Positions 1 through 10,000 of a stretch of 64,000 nt of DNA are shown piece by piece (the first letter of the stretch is position 1; every line of letters starts with the position of its first letter). The stretch is taken from assembly GCF_008932245.1 (NCBI RefSeq), contig NZ_CP034909.1, positions 2,108,001 to 2,172,000 of the forward strand, given 5' to 3'. The translations under genes were made by a program, and so were the position numbers. Source of the DNA: Sinorhizobium alkalisoli (GTDB lineage Bacteria; Pseudomonadota; Alphaproteobacteria; Rhizobiales; Rhizobiaceae). The notes under the pieces were generated by a model. The model was not told the origin of the DNA. It worked only from the letters and a program-made list of their open reading frames with translations, and did no database searches.

Positions 1-318
1 ATCGTCGTCCAGCACCAGTTCTGGGACCTCAAGGTTTCGGAGACCGGCTTCGAAATCGGTCTTTCCTTTTCCGACACGCCCGAGAAGCTGGTGATTCCCT
101 TCAACGCAATCCGCGGCTTCTATGACCCGTCGGTGAATTTCGAACTGGAGTTCGACGTCGCCGCCGGCGAGGAGGACGAGTCGGAACCGGCGGAGATCAC
201 TGCCTACCCGGTCGGCGAAACCGACGATGCCCCTGAGGCAAGCGCCGAAAAGACCGGCGAGGAGCAAAAGAGCGGCGGCTCTGTCGTGTCTCTCGATTCC
301 TTCCGCAAGAAGAATTGA
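1..318 (+). CDS. sspB: SspB, ClpXP specificity-enhancing factor (3' part only)
   Basis: The reading frame is open from the first base of the window, so the 5' part of the gene lies outside it; 105 codons are visible. The protein delivers ssrA-tagged and other substrates to the ClpXP protease in the cytoplasm. What is seen is the end of the SspB beta fold (VVQHQFWDLKVSETGFEIGL and a VIPFNAIRGFYDPSV stretch), then an acidic Glu/Ala/Thr-rich linker and the C-terminal tail VVSLDSFRKKN. In the SspB family a flexible acidic linker ends in a short motif that docks on the ClpX zinc-binding domain, and this tail fits that role. The DUF4169 gene starts 15 bases downstream in the same direction and is probably co-transcribed. 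Confidence 0.85.
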   Translation: MVVQHQFWDLKVSETGFEIGLSFSDTPEKLVIPFNAIRGFYDPSVNFELEFDVAAGEEDESEPAEITAYPVGETDDAPEASAEKTGEEQKSGGSVVSLDSFRKKN

Positions 319-333
319 GCTGGGGCGCGGGAA

Positions 334-564
334 ATGGCCGGTGACGTCGTCAACCTACGTCAGTTTCGCAAGCGCCAGGCCCGCGCCGCGAGCGAGAAGC
401 AAGCTGAACAGAACCGCATTTCCTTTGGCCGCACGAAGGCGGAAAAGTCCCTGACCAAAGCCCTGAACGAAAGGGCGTCGAAGTCGCTCGACCAGGGTCG
501 GCTGGAGCCCACCTCGTCCGAGACGTCCGGGAAAGACGAACCCGAAGGAAATGAGCGGACTTAG
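334..564 (+). CDS. DUF4169 family small basic protein
   Basis: A 76-residue, highly charged, Lys/Arg/Glu-rich protein without signal peptide or membrane segment. The N-terminus (GDVVNLRQFRKRQARA) is the recognisable part of the DUF4169 family of alphaproteobacteria, whose function is unknown. It follows sspB by 15 bases. The tail of SspB (VVSLDSFRKKN) and the start of this protein (VVNLRQFRKRQ) look alike; this may be chance or a shared docking motif. The stop codon sits directly at the edge of a RIME-like repeat. A role with SspB/ClpXP is only inferred from position. Confidence 0.7.
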   Translation: MAGDVVNLRQFRKRQARAASEKQAEQNRISFGRTKAEKSLTKALNERASKSLDQGRLEPTSSETSGKDEPEGNERT

Positions 565-662
565 TTTCAAAGAGATACAGCGACCTTGGCGCGTCTGACA
601 AGACGCGCGGCGCTGTGGCATCGGTCCGAAAATCGGACCCCATTTTCGGAAAGTACACGGCG
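565..662. repeat. RIME1-like palindromic repeat, copy 1
   Basis: Two palindromes lie side by side: ACAGCG...GCGCGTCT / AGACGCGC...CGCTGT at 577-616 and TCCGAAAAT / ATTTTCGGA at 625-650. The first palindrome and its flank TTTCAAAGAGATACAGCG recur at 28742-28798 and, inverted, at 58067-58120; the second recurs at 19740, 31355 and 58131. Two large palindromes in about 100 bp match the published description of rhizobial RIME1 mosaic elements. Here the order of the two halves differs from the 28.7 and 58.1 kb copies. Confidence 0.7.
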
Positions 663-767
663 CTCGCGTACAAGCCGATTCCCCCGGAATTTGATTCTGC
701 AGCAAGGACTTGGCTCGGCTTGCGGAATCGGATTGCGAAGGACTTGAATCAACCTGTGAGGCCACGA

Positions 768-1013
768 ATGATCGGCAAGCATTCGGCGACGCTGCACGGA
801 CATCGCACCAGCTTCACCCTTGAAGATCCCTTTTGGCAGGAGCTGAAATCGATCGCGAAGAGCCGCGGCATTCCGCTGGCGCGGCTGATCGCCGAGATCG
901 ATGACAATCGCGCACCGGAGGGCAACCTCTCCTCCGCGATCCGGCTCTACGTGCTTGCCTGGGTCAAGGCGCGCGCCGAAGCGGCGGGCGTATCACGAGT
1001 TATTGAACCGTGA
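768..1013 (+). CDS. Ribbon-helix-helix domain protein
   Basis: An 81-residue protein beginning MIGKHSATLHGHRTSFTLED. The frame is open further upstream (to 615), but that part runs through a RIME-like repeat, so the ATG at 768 is preferred. The segment HRTSFTLEDPFWQELKSIA followed by GIPLARLIAEID is a ribbon-helix-helix (RHH) DNA-binding pattern: a beta strand, then two helices. The family is common in rhizobia as short stand-alone proteins and is annotated as arylsulfate sulfotransferase-like or RHH; no target is known. Its last 14 bases overlap the 3' end of the convergent AsmA gene. Confidence 0.7.
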   Translation: MIGKHSATLHGHRTSFTLEDPFWQELKSIAKSRGIPLARLIAEIDDNRAPEGNLSSAIRLYVLAWVKARAEAAGVSRVIEP

Positions 1014-4000
1014 TGTCGGGCAGCATCTCGAAATTGAGCCCTTGCCCCGCGGGCGGGCCCGCATTCTCGCCTGCGCCCGGCGGCAGCAGCACGCCGCCCC
1101 GCTGCACATCCTCGGTCGGCGCAGCGCGCGGCGGCGATGACGGCAGTTGCCGCGTGCGCAGACGCTCTTCCTCCGCAGCACGCCGTTCTTCCGCCGCCCG
1201 CGCTTCCGCCTCGGCCTTCATCCGCGCCGCCTCAGCTGCGGCGGCCTCGCGCCGGCGCTCCTCGATAATCGCCCGCCGCTGCTCGATCTCCCGCTTCTCC
1301 GCCTGCGCCTTGTAAAGCTGGACCTCCCGGCGCAGGCGCTGCTTCTCGAGCACGTTCGCCTGCAGCATCTCCACGCGCCGCCGCTCCCGCTCGTAAGCCC
1401 GGAGCGACAGGAAGTTCGCCAGATCGGTGACATCGAAGGAGACGCCGGGCGACGCCAGCAGGCCGGCATAATCGATACGCACCCGCGGTTCGGCACCCGC
1501 AAGCGCCTCGTCGCCCGGCCGGAATCCGAGCTCGATCGCGGCATTTATACGCCCGGCCGAAAGATCGATCGACGCATCGCCGCTAAGCTCCGCATGGCTG
1601 TCTGCGGCGGTGACGTTCTGCATCCTGATGATGCCGCCAGCCATGCTGAACGGCACCTCGATGCTTTCGACCACCGACTGCCCGCTGAAGATCTCTTCCT
1701 CGGCGACCTTGCGGATGCTGTCGGCCGAGATCTCCGTCTTTGTCGCATCGGCCGCCGCGATCAGTTGCGGCAACGCCGCCGTATTGATCCCGTTGAGCGT
1801 CACACCGCTGAAAACCGCCATTCCCGAGCCGCTCGCCGATTGCGCCATTGCCTGCGGCGTCGCACCCGAGGCTTCCATGGCCACGGCGAGATCGAATCGG
1901 CCTGTTGCCGCCGGCCCGTCCCGCAGCATCCATCCCGCCGCGCCCAAATCGCCGCCCTTGAGGTCGAAACGCGAACGCAGGAAGCCCGAACCATTGGCAT
2001 TGCCGAGCTGCAGCCGCCCCGTAAGCTTGCCTCCCAGCCAGTCACCGATTGCCTCGCTGAGCGCCAGTTCCTCGCCTTTCCATTCGAGCTTTCCACTGAA
2101 GTCGGTCACGGCGTCGTAGACGCCTGGCCAGAAATGCTTCGCCTTGACGTTGACGTCAACGTCGAGGTTCGTCCAGTCCGGCTGCGCAACCGGGGCCGTC
2201 GACAATTCGCCCGTGGCGGCATCCTGCACCTGACCGAGGATCGCCTCGCCCATCCAGCCGAAATCGAGCGTATCGAGTGCGAGTTCGCCCTGCGCCTTGC
2301 CCGGCACCCTGCGGTCGATCGACAAGGCACCGGCAAAGCCGTTGCTGTCGGCCTTGCCCTTGATGTCCAAAAGCGTGACTCGCTCGGGGTCGGACGTGAT
2401 TTCCGCCGACAGGGTCATGGGAAGGCCGCTTCCCATCTGTGGCAGGGCAATCCCCTGAAGCAGGAGGTATGGCTCGAGATCCTGGGTCTGCAGCGTTAGC
2501 TTCCCCTGCCCTTCGAAGAAATGATCGCGGGAGAGATCGACGGTGCCCTTGGCGGCAAGCGACGTCCTTTCCGTGGTGAAGGTCAGCGTACCGTTAGCCT
2601 TGGTGTCGTCTCCGCCCTGCAGCTTCACCGAAAGGATGCCATTGGCGTCCGCGTCGAAGGGCAGCGGATCGAGACCCGCCTGACCGAGAAGGACCGGCGT
2701 CCTCGGATTTTCCAGCGTAGCCTCGAGCAGCATGTTCCTGCCGGCAAGCGCCTGGGCGACGTCCGGCGCCTGATAGCTCGCGGCGATCTTGCTGCCGTTC
2801 GCCGTGCCGATCACACCGAAGGTAACCGGCGCATCACCTTCCTTGCTCCCGGCGGTGAGTGTCACGTCGAGGGCCGCATCGGCGAAATAGGGGCCAGCCT
2901 CGATCAGCCGGCGCAACGCCGGATGGGCCGCCATATGCCGCCCGATCATTTGCAGGAAAGGCGTCATTTCCTCGGCAGCGAGCTTCATCTTTGCCGAAAT
3001 CACCGGCTTTTCGAGGCCGCCGCTCATCCGGCCGGAAAAGGCGAGTTTTGCACCGGAAAGCGCTCCGATCGCCACCCGCTCGGCCTGCAGCTGACCGTTT
3101 TTCAGCGTCAGGACCGCCTGGACATCCTCAGCCTCCTCCCCGAAAGCGGAAAACCTCTCGGCGGAGAATTCGGCGGCGATCGCATGCGTGAGCAGCGTTC
3201 CCGTCGACGCGTCGCCGGCGACGAGGCCAGCGAGCGCCTGCAGTGACTCCAGGTCTATTTGGTTGCCCTTGAGTTGCAGCGACAGCGACGGCTGCTGCTC
3301 AGGGAAGGACAGACGTTCGATCCTGCCCTTCAACGTCGCGGGACCCGCTGCCACCTCGAGGTTCTCGAACTGCTGAAGGGTATCCGTGAGATTCACGGTC
3401 GCTGCGAAGCCTGCCGTCTTCAGCTTGCGAATGGCGGGATCAACCGATCCCGCCAGCCAATTGGCGAGCCCCGACGGCTGGTTCGAAGCCATCACGATAT
3501 CGCCGCGGAAGGCGCGCTCATCCTGGAGGTTCAACCGCCCCTTCGCCTCCAGTTGCGTGCGACCCGGCAGAAGCGCCACGGCATTGTCGATGATCCATCC
3601 CGCGCCGTCCGGCTTGACGTCGAGACGCACGTCGCGAACGGTGGTGTCGCCGATGACGATCGCCGGGAGTCTGAGGCTGGCGCGGCCGGGCACCTGCGGG
3701 ATCGGAATATCGGCGGCGAACGCCATCATCGCTTCGATTCGCTGGCGGAGCGATACCGCCGGGTCGCGGTCGGTCTTGCCATTGCGCCCGGAACTGCCGA
3801 TCCGACTGACATCGATCTGCTGCCCGTCGGCGACGAGGAGGAATTTCTGCTCCTTGCCGGTATCGAGCGTCGCCTCGCCGGTGACGATATAAGGATCATC
3901 CGGCGGTCCTATCTCGAAACGGTATTCCGGCACCCGGATGCTTTCATTGGTCAGCTGAAAATCACCGTTGATCCGCAGCCCGCCACCCGCCTTGACCTCG

Positions 4001-4755
4001 GCCGCCTCGCCGGCTTGGCGGTTTTCCGTCAGCGTGAAACGGCCGGCATAGACCGGTTTGAGATCGACGATCTTGAGCTCGCCGTCGAGCTCGACCCCGA
4101 AGGGCCGTTCATCCGGCGTCAGCTTTGCCCTGAGGCTCAGCACGCCTCTCTCGTCCACTTCATTCGTCGAAAAGGAGAAGCTGCCCGCCTCGCCGTCGAG
4201 CACCGCTTCACCTTCTATCTTCCAGGGCCCTGCGAGCGTGCGCGCAGAAAGATCGGCCGAAAGGTCGGTCACCCGGCGCGTGCGTCCGGTTTGCTCGTCC
4301 ATGAACTCGATTTCGCCGTCGGCGATCTCGATCTTCTCCAGTATCACCGTCCTCGCCGGGATCTCCGACCGCAGGCCACGCGCCCAATCGAGCGTGCCGT
4401 CGGGCTGCAGGCGGATACGCGCCTTGGGCCGGTCGAGCCGCATGTCGTAAATCAACGCCTCACCGCTCAGGAAAGGCGCAAGCTCGGCGCTCATTGAGAA
4501 ATGTTCGACCCGGACCAGCGGCTCGCCGCCGTCCGTCGGCCCGACGCGCACGTCATTGAGCGTAACCGTGGGGAAGGGAATGAGCCGAGCGTCGACGCTG
4601 CCATGCACCACGACGGGCTTGCCCATGATTCGGCTTGCCTCGCGCTCGAAATCGGCGCGGAAATTGGTCCAGTCAATGAACAGGGGTGCGATCAGCGCCG
4701 CGAACAGCGCGACGACCAAAAGGCCGCCAATGATTACGAAAATGCGCGCCAGCAC
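1000..4755 (-). CDS. AsmA family protein, 1251 residues
   Basis: A very long envelope protein with one N-terminal membrane anchor (about residues 3-27, ARIFVIIGGLLVVALFAALI), a long beta-rich periplasmic part and an AsmA C-terminal domain (around FDVTDLANFLSLRAYERERR). The last 130 residues form a charged Arg/Glu/Ala-rich helix and a Pro-rich tail. AsmA-like proteins are linked to phospholipid transport and outer membrane homeostasis. The GTG at 4755 is chosen because the hydrophobic anchor follows at once and GGGA lies upstream; the frame is open 56 codons further but inside the preceding gene. The dehydrogenase gene ends 20 bases upstream, so the two form an operon. Its 3' end overlaps the convergent RHH gene by 14 bases. 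Confidence 0.85.
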   Translation of the reverse strand: MLARIFVIIGGLLVVALFAALIAPLFIDWTNFRADFEREASRIMGKPVVVHGSVDARLIPFPTVTLNDVRVGPTDGGEPLVRVEHFSMSAELAPFLSGEALIYDMRLDRPKARIRLQPDGTLDWARGLRSEIPARTVILEKIEIADGEIEFMDEQTGRTRRVTDLSADLSARTLAGPWKIEGEAVLDGEAGSFSFSTNEVDERGVLSLRAKLTPDERPFGVELDGELKIVDLKPVYAGRFTLTENRQAGEAAEVKAGGGLRINGDFQLTNESIRVPEYRFEIGPPDDPYIVTGEATLDTGKEQKFLLVADGQQIDVSRIGSSGRNGKTDRDPAVSLRQRIEAMMAFAADIPIPQVPGRASLRLPAIVIGDTTVRDVRLDVKPDGAGWIIDNAVALLPGRTQLEAKGRLNLQDERAFRGDIVMASNQPSGLANWLAGSVDPAIRKLKTAGFAATVNLTDTLQQFENLEVAAGPATLKGRIERLSFPEQQPSLSLQLKGNQIDLESLQALAGLVAGDASTGTLLTHAIAAEFSAERFSAFGEEAEDVQAVLTLKNGQLQAERVAIGALSGAKLAFSGRMSGGLEKPVISAKMKLAAEEMTPFLQMIGRHMAAHPALRRLIEAGPYFADAALDVTLTAGSKEGDAPVTFGVIGTANGSKIAASYQAPDVAQALAGRNMLLEATLENPRTPVLLGQAGLDPLPFDADANGILSVKLQGGDDTKANGTLTFTTERTSLAAKGTVDLSRDHFFEGQGKLTLQTQDLEPYLLLQGIALPQMGSGLPMTLSAEITSDPERVTLLDIKGKADSNGFAGALSIDRRVPGKAQGELALDTLDFGWMGEAILGQVQDAATGELSTAPVAQPDWTNLDVDVNVKAKHFWPGVYDAVTDFSGKLEWKGEELALSEAIGDWLGGKLTGRLQLGNANGSGFLRSRFDLKGGDLGAAGWMLRDGPAATGRFDLAVAMEASGATPQAMAQSASGSGMAVFSGVTLNGINTAALPQLIAAADATKTEISADSIRKVAEEEIFSGQSVVESIEVPFSMAGGIIRMQNVTAADSHAELSGDASIDLSAGRINAAIELGFRPGDEALAGAEPRVRIDYAGLLASPGVSFDVTDLANFLSLRAYERERRRVEMLQANVLEKQRLRREVQLYKAQAEKREIEQRRAIIEERRREAAAAEAARMKAEAEARAAEERRAAEEERLRTRQLPSSPPRAAPTEDVQRGGVLLPPGAGENAGPPAGQGLNFEMLPDITVQ

Positions 4756-4775
4756 CGTGTCATATTCCCATCTGC

Positions 4776-6188
4776 TCAGGCTCGGGCAAAAATCTTGCCC
4801 GGATTGAAGATATTGTCCGGATCCAGCGCATGCTTGATCTGCCTCATCAGATCCACCGCCTCGCCGAGCTCGGTCTCGAGGAACGGCATTTTGCCCTGGC
4901 CTATCCCGTGTTCCCCGGTACAAGTACCATCCATTGCCAGGGCGCGGCTATTCAGCCGTTCGATGAACGCCTCGACCCGCTCTACATCATCAGCGTCCTT
5001 ATCGTCGAAAACCACGCCCACGTGGAAATTACCGTCGCCGACATGGCCGACGATCGGTGCAATCAAGGCGTTCGCGGCAATATCCTCGTGCGTCGCCGCC
5101 ACGCAGTCGGCAAGACGCGAGATCGGCACGCAGACATCGGTCGCCAGGATGGCGGCGCCGGGCTTCAGGCTCTTCTGCGCCCAATAGGCATTGTGCCGCG
5201 CTTTCCAGAGCCGTGCCCGCTCCTCCGGTTTTGTCGTCCAGACGAAGCCCTTAGACCCGAATTCCGACGCTATTTCGGCGAAGTGGCGCGATTGCAGCGC
5301 GACGCTCTCGGCGCTGCCATGAAACTCGACGAAAAGCGTCGGTGTCTCCTCGTAGCTCAAGCCGGAATAGACATTGCAGGCCTTCATCTGCAGCGCGTCG
5401 AGCAGCTCGATCCGCGCCACGGGAATGCCGGACTGGATCGTCAGGATGACGGCATTGCAGGCATCCGCTACCGTCCGGAACGGGCACACGCCGCCGGAAA
5501 TCACCTCCGGAATGCCGTTGAGGCGCAGCGTGATCGAAGTGATGATGCCGAGCGTGCCTTCAGCCCCGACGAAAAGCCGCGTCAGATCGTAGCCGGACGA
5601 GGACTTGCGCGCGCGGTGTCCGGTTCGGATCTCGCGCCCGCCGGCAACCACGGCCGTCACCGCAAGCACATTTTCCCGCATCGTGCCATAACGTACCGCA
5701 TTGGTGCCTGAGGCACGCGTCGATGCCATGCCGCCGATCGAGGCATTCGCACCGGGATCGATCGGGAAGAAAAGCCCGGTGTCGCGCAGAAAGGTGTTCA
5801 GTTCCTCGCGCGTCACTCCCGGCTCGACCGTGCAGTCGAGATCCTCGGGATTGACCTCGATGACGCGATTCATGCGCGACATGTCGACCGATATGCCGCC
5901 ATGCGGGGCATTGATATGGCCCTCGAGCGAGGAACCGGCCCCGAAGGCGATGAGCGGCACGCGATGGGCCGAGGCGATCTTCACGATCTCGCTCACCTCG
6001 ACGGCATTTTCGGGAAAGACGACCGCATCCGGCAATTGCGCCGGAATATAGGTCGTCGTGTGAGCGTGCTGGGCGCGGACGGCGTCTCCTGTCTGGAACC
6101 GTTCACCGAAGCGGGCGCCGAGGAGCGTCTTGACGGCCGCGATCCCGATATCGTTTCTTGCGCCCTGCTTGATCGCCTTCAACGCCAC
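4776..6188 (-). CDS. FAD-linked oxidase, D-lactate dehydrogenase / GlcD type
   Basis: A 470-residue flavoprotein of the GlcD/Dld family, oxidising a 2-hydroxy acid (D-lactate or glycolate) and passing electrons to a quinone or cytochrome. The FAD-binding PCMH domain spans roughly residues 40-220 (AFGAGSSLEGHINAPHGGIS; DPGANASIGGMASTRASGTN) and the FAD-oxidase C-terminal domain follows with the motifs HVGDGNFH (about 382-389) and CTGEHGIG. The GTG at 6188 has an excellent AAGGAA six bases ahead; the frame also allows a TTG at 6224. No glcE/glcF subunits are adjacent, which favours a single-subunit D-lactate dehydrogenase over glycolate oxidase. Substrate is not decided by the sequence. Confidence 0.85.
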   Translation of the reverse strand: MALKAIKQGARNDIGIAAVKTLLGARFGERFQTGDAVRAQHAHTTTYIPAQLPDAVVFPENAVEVSEIVKIASAHRVPLIAFGAGSSLEGHINAPHGGISVDMSRMNRVIEVNPEDLDCTVEPGVTREELNTFLRDTGLFFPIDPGANASIGGMASTRASGTNAVRYGTMRENVLAVTAVVAGGREIRTGHRARKSSSGYDLTRLFVGAEGTLGIITSITLRLNGIPEVISGGVCPFRTVADACNAVILTIQSGIPVARIELLDALQMKACNVYSGLSYEETPTLFVEFHGSAESVALQSRHFAEIASEFGSKGFVWTTKPEERARLWKARHNAYWAQKSLKPGAAILATDVCVPISRLADCVAATHEDIAANALIAPIVGHVGDGNFHVGVVFDDKDADDVERVEAFIERLNSRALAMDGTCTGEHGIGQGKMPFLETELGEAVDLMRQIKHALDPDNIFNPGKIFARA

Positions 6189-6630
6189 GCGACTTTCCTT
6201 CCCACCAAACTCCGACAAACGCAAAAACGTCTGTGCGAGCGGCTTCGCAAAGTATCCTCAATTCGACGCGGAATTAAGGAGGCCGGACAATAAGTCTCCG
6301 CGCCGCTTCCGATTATCGCCGCCGCCATTTTCGACCGTTCCAGCCTTGTCGCCGCCACGCCGCATGGGCTGGAAGCGCTTTCATTTCAATGCGCTACTGT
6401 GCAAATCGGAATCGATTTGTCCAGAAGTTCAAGCCAATTCTCGCAATGCCGGCATCGAAATCGTCCGCGCTGATACCGGCTTGTCACAAGTTGCAGCGGA
6501 AGGACCGCCAGCGCTGCCCGCCCTGTGGCGCAAAATCGCGGTCCATCCCAGAAGACATGCGGTACGCCAAAGATGCAGCTTTTGTTTGCGGTTCCATGGG
6601 GTATCATGTCCGAAAACGGGAGACCTTACC
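6189..6630. other. Intergenic region between divergent genes
   Basis: No convincing gene. It must hold the promoters of the dehydrogenase/AsmA operon (leftward) and of the DUF1772 gene (rightward). The only structure noted is an 18-bp inverted repeat, CAAATC-N6-GATTTG, at 6402-6419. Frames open through the region lack ribosome binding sites and family resemblance. Confidence 0.4.
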
Positions 6631-7068
6631 ATGTTCGGCCTGCTCGCTTTGCTCACCGCTTCCGTCTTCTTCGGCGCCGCCATCTACATCAACATCGCCG
6701 AGCAACCGGCAAGGCTTCGCCTCGATCACCGGTCCGCGCTTGCCGAATGGGGCCCGGCCTATCGCCGGGGCTTCGAGATGCAGGCTTCACTTGCGATCCT
6801 GTCCGGCCTGCTGGGCGCCGCGGCCTGGTGGCAGACCGGCAACGCGCTCTGGGGTCTCGGTGCGGCCGTCATCATCATGAACTGGCCCTACACGCTTTAT
6901 TTCATCATGCCGATCAACAAGCGCCTGGAGACGACGCCGGCAGACCAGGCGAGCGGCGAAACCCGCGAACTGATCACCCGCTGGGGCAAGCTCCATGCCG
7001 GGCGCAGCACTCTCGGCGCCGTCGCTGCAGTCATTTACCTCGCCGCCGCCTATGCGATGACAGGCTGA
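6631..7068 (+). CDS. DUF1772 family membrane protein
   Basis: A 145-residue integral membrane protein with four hydrophobic segments (about residues 2-22, 52-70, 74-98 and 124-143) and the conserved polar stretch RRGFEMQASLAI and NWPYTLYFIMPINKRLE typical of DUF1772. The domain is also called anthrone oxygenase-like, but most bacterial members have no known reaction. The ATG at 6631 is used because the family starts here (MFGLLALLTASVFFGAA...); the frame is open upstream without similarity. It is convergent with the RND operon, whose stop codon is 10 bases away. Confidence 0.75.
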   Translation: MFGLLALLTASVFFGAAIYINIAEQPARLRLDHRSALAEWGPAYRRGFEMQASLAILSGLLGAAAWWQTGNALWGLGAAVIIMNWPYTLYFIMPINKRLETTPADQASGETRELITRWGKLHAGRSTLGAVAAVIYLAAAYAMTG

Positions 7069-7077
7069 AGCCACCGC

Positions 7078-10000
7078 TCAACCGGCCTTGGGTGCCTTTT
7101 CGAGCAGGGCCGCCGCATCCATCTCCTCGTGCAGTTTGCGCTCTTCATCCGCATGCGGTCTGGTGAAGCGGGCGATCACGAGATAGGCAACGGGTGTCAG
7201 ATAAAGCGTAACGACCGCCGCAAGACCCAGGCCGCCGACGAGGACCCAGCCGAGGGCCGTGCGGGCTTCCGCCCCGGCGCCGCTTGCGAGCACCAGCGGC
7301 ACGGCGCCGACGACGGTCGCGATCATGGTCATCATCACCGGCCTCAAACGAATATTGGCCGCATCCTCGATGGCGCTGCGCACGTCCTGTCCGCGGTCAC
7401 GCAGCTGATTGGCAAATTCGACGATCAGTATGCCGTTCTTCGCCATGATGCCGACGAGCATGACGAGCCCGATCTGGCTGTAGATGTTCAGCGTATTGCC
7501 GGTCATGATCATCGCGAAGACGGCGCAGGCAAGCCCGAGCGGCACCGTCGACATGATGATGATGCCGCTGACGAAGCTCTCGAATTGCGCCGCCAGCACC
7601 AGGAAGATGATCACGATCGCAAAGCCGAAGGTGATGAAGAGGCCGCTGGCGTTCTCGTCGAGCGTGGCCGCCTCCGCAAGCGGCATCAGCCGCGAGCCGG
7701 GCGGCATGAGCGGCTCGGCCATTTGCTCCACCATCGACAGGGCTTCCCCGAGCGCCAGGTCGTCTTTCAGCCCGGCCGAGAGCGAGACTGAACGCAGTTG
7801 GCTCTCGCGCGAGAGCTGCGGCGCCACGGCCTTCTCCTCGACCGTCGCGATCGTCGACATCGGGACGATCCGGCCGTCACCTGTCTTGACGAAGATGTTC
7901 TGCAGATCCGTCGGATCGTTGAGCGGCGCCGTCGAGGAGAGCAGCTTGACCGGATAGGACTCGCCCTCTACGAAGATGTCGACGACACTGCTGCCATCGA
8001 GCATGGCCTGCAGCGCCCAGGCCAGGCCGCCGATGTCGACGCCGAGGTCGGAGGCCCGCTCGCGATCGATCGTCACCGACAATTGCGCCTGGTTGGCCTC
8101 ATAGTTCAGCCGCACGTTCTCAAACCGGCCGCTATCCTCGATCGCGCGCACCAGTTTCGCCGCCGCGTCGCCGAGTTTCGTATAGTCATTGCCGACCAGC
8201 GCCACCTGAAGGCCGCTGCCGGCGCCGCGAATGCCGAGGCTGTTCGACTGGATCGTGAAGGCGCGGACGGATGGTATGGCGGCGGTCGCCTTGTTGATGT
8301 CGGCAACAATCTCCTGCTGCGTGCGCTCGCGACCCTCCCAGGGCGTCAGTCTCAGGACCATGAACCCGTTATTGGCTGAACCGCCCTGTCCGGAAATCGA
8401 GAATACATTGCTGACCTCGCCCGATTTCATCAGCGGCTGCAGCGCATCCTCGATCCGCCGCATCTGCGCCTGCGTGTATTCGAGCGACACCCCCTGGGGC
8501 GCATTGACCCTGAGCATCACCAGCGAGCGGTCCTCGTTCGGCGTCAGTTCCGATTTCAGTGTCAGGAAACCGGTGGCGCCCGCCGCGGTGAAGAAGGCGG
8601 CCACGACGAAGACGACGAGCGGCGCGTTGAGGCAGGACCGCAGCGTTGCCCGGTAGAAGGCGGAAGCGCGCGCGCCGAAGCGGCGCATGAAGCCGTGATG
8701 GGCATGCGCCTCGGTCGTCAGCATGCGCGAAGCCAGCATCGGGCAGAGCGTCAGCGAGACGAAGGACGACAGGAGCACGGCAAAGGCAAGCACGAAACCG
8801 AACTCGCGGAAAAGCCCGCCGGTCTGCCCCGGCAGGAAGGAGAGCGGCACGAAAACAGCCGCAAGCGTCGCGGTGGTCGCGAGAACCGCGAAGAAGACCT
8901 CGAGCGTGCCGTGCACGGCCGCCGCCCGCGGCCCAAGCCCGCCGGCCCTGCGGCGCACGATGTTCTCGAGCACGACGATGGCATCGTCGACCACAAGGCC
9001 GGTGGCGAGCACGATCGCAAGCAGCGTCAGGATATTAATCGAAAAGCCGGCGAGATAAATCGCCGCGAGCGTTCCGATCAGCGCGATCGGCATGGTGATG
9101 GTCGGGATCAGCGTCGCCCGCCAGTCGAGCAGGAAAAGATAGATGACGAGGGTGACGATGGAGACCGCAACCATGAGCGCGATCTCCACCTCGTGGATCG
9201 CACCATTGATGAAGACCGCGTCGTCACTCGTCACCTGCAACTCGGTTCCCTGCGGCAGAATATCCGAGGAGATCGTATCGACCACCTTGCGCACGCCTTC
9301 GGAAATGTCGACGGTGTTGGATTGCGCCTGGCGGATGATGCCGAGGCCGATGCCCTGGCGACCGTTGGAACGCAGGGCCGAGGTGCCCGTATCCGGACCC
9401 AGCGTTACCGTCGCCACGTCGCCGAGCCTGACATTGTTGCCAAGCATCAGGTTTTCGAATTGCGCAGGCGTCTGCACGTCGGCCGTTGCCCGGACCGAGA
9501 TGTCTTGGCTCGAACTCGTCAGCGACCCCGCCGGCACGTCATAGGAAGCGTTGGCGAGCGCCTCGCGCAGGTTGGCGACGGTGATGCCGCGCCCGGCGAG
9601 CTTGGCCTGATTCAGGTCGATGCGGAAGATCTTCTCCTGCTCGCCATAGACCGTGACATCGGCAACGCCCTCCACCGCCGCCAGCCGGTCGCTGATCTCG
9701 TTCTCGACCAGGAGCGTCATGTCTTCCATCGACATCGCGTCGGAGGTCAGCGCCAGGCGCATGATCGGCTGGCTGTCCGAATCCGCTTTCACGATCCGCG
9801 GCTCCTCCGCGTCGTCCGGCAGCCGGTTGGTGACGCGGCCCAGTGCGTCGCGCACGTCGTTGGCGGCCTGGCCGATATCGGTCGTGTCGGAGAAGTCGAG
9901 CGTGACGCGGCTGCGGCCGAAGGAAGACGTCGACGAAATGCCCTTGATGCCTTGAACGCGCGAAACGGCGCCTTCGACGACCGAGGTGACCTCTCGATCG

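Noticed and set aside
615..767. N-terminal extension of the ribbon-helix-helix protein
   Set aside because: The extra 51 codons lie in or next to a RIME-like repeat; the domain begins at the ATG at 768.
1147..2499. 450-codon plus-strand frame and other long frames inside the AsmA gene
   Set aside because: Antisense shadow of a GC-rich coding region; the minus-strand frame has the membrane anchor and domain content.
6386..6607. 73-codon minus-strand frame with a CRHC motif
   Set aside because: No ribosome binding site or homology and only one Cys pair; treated as non-coding.
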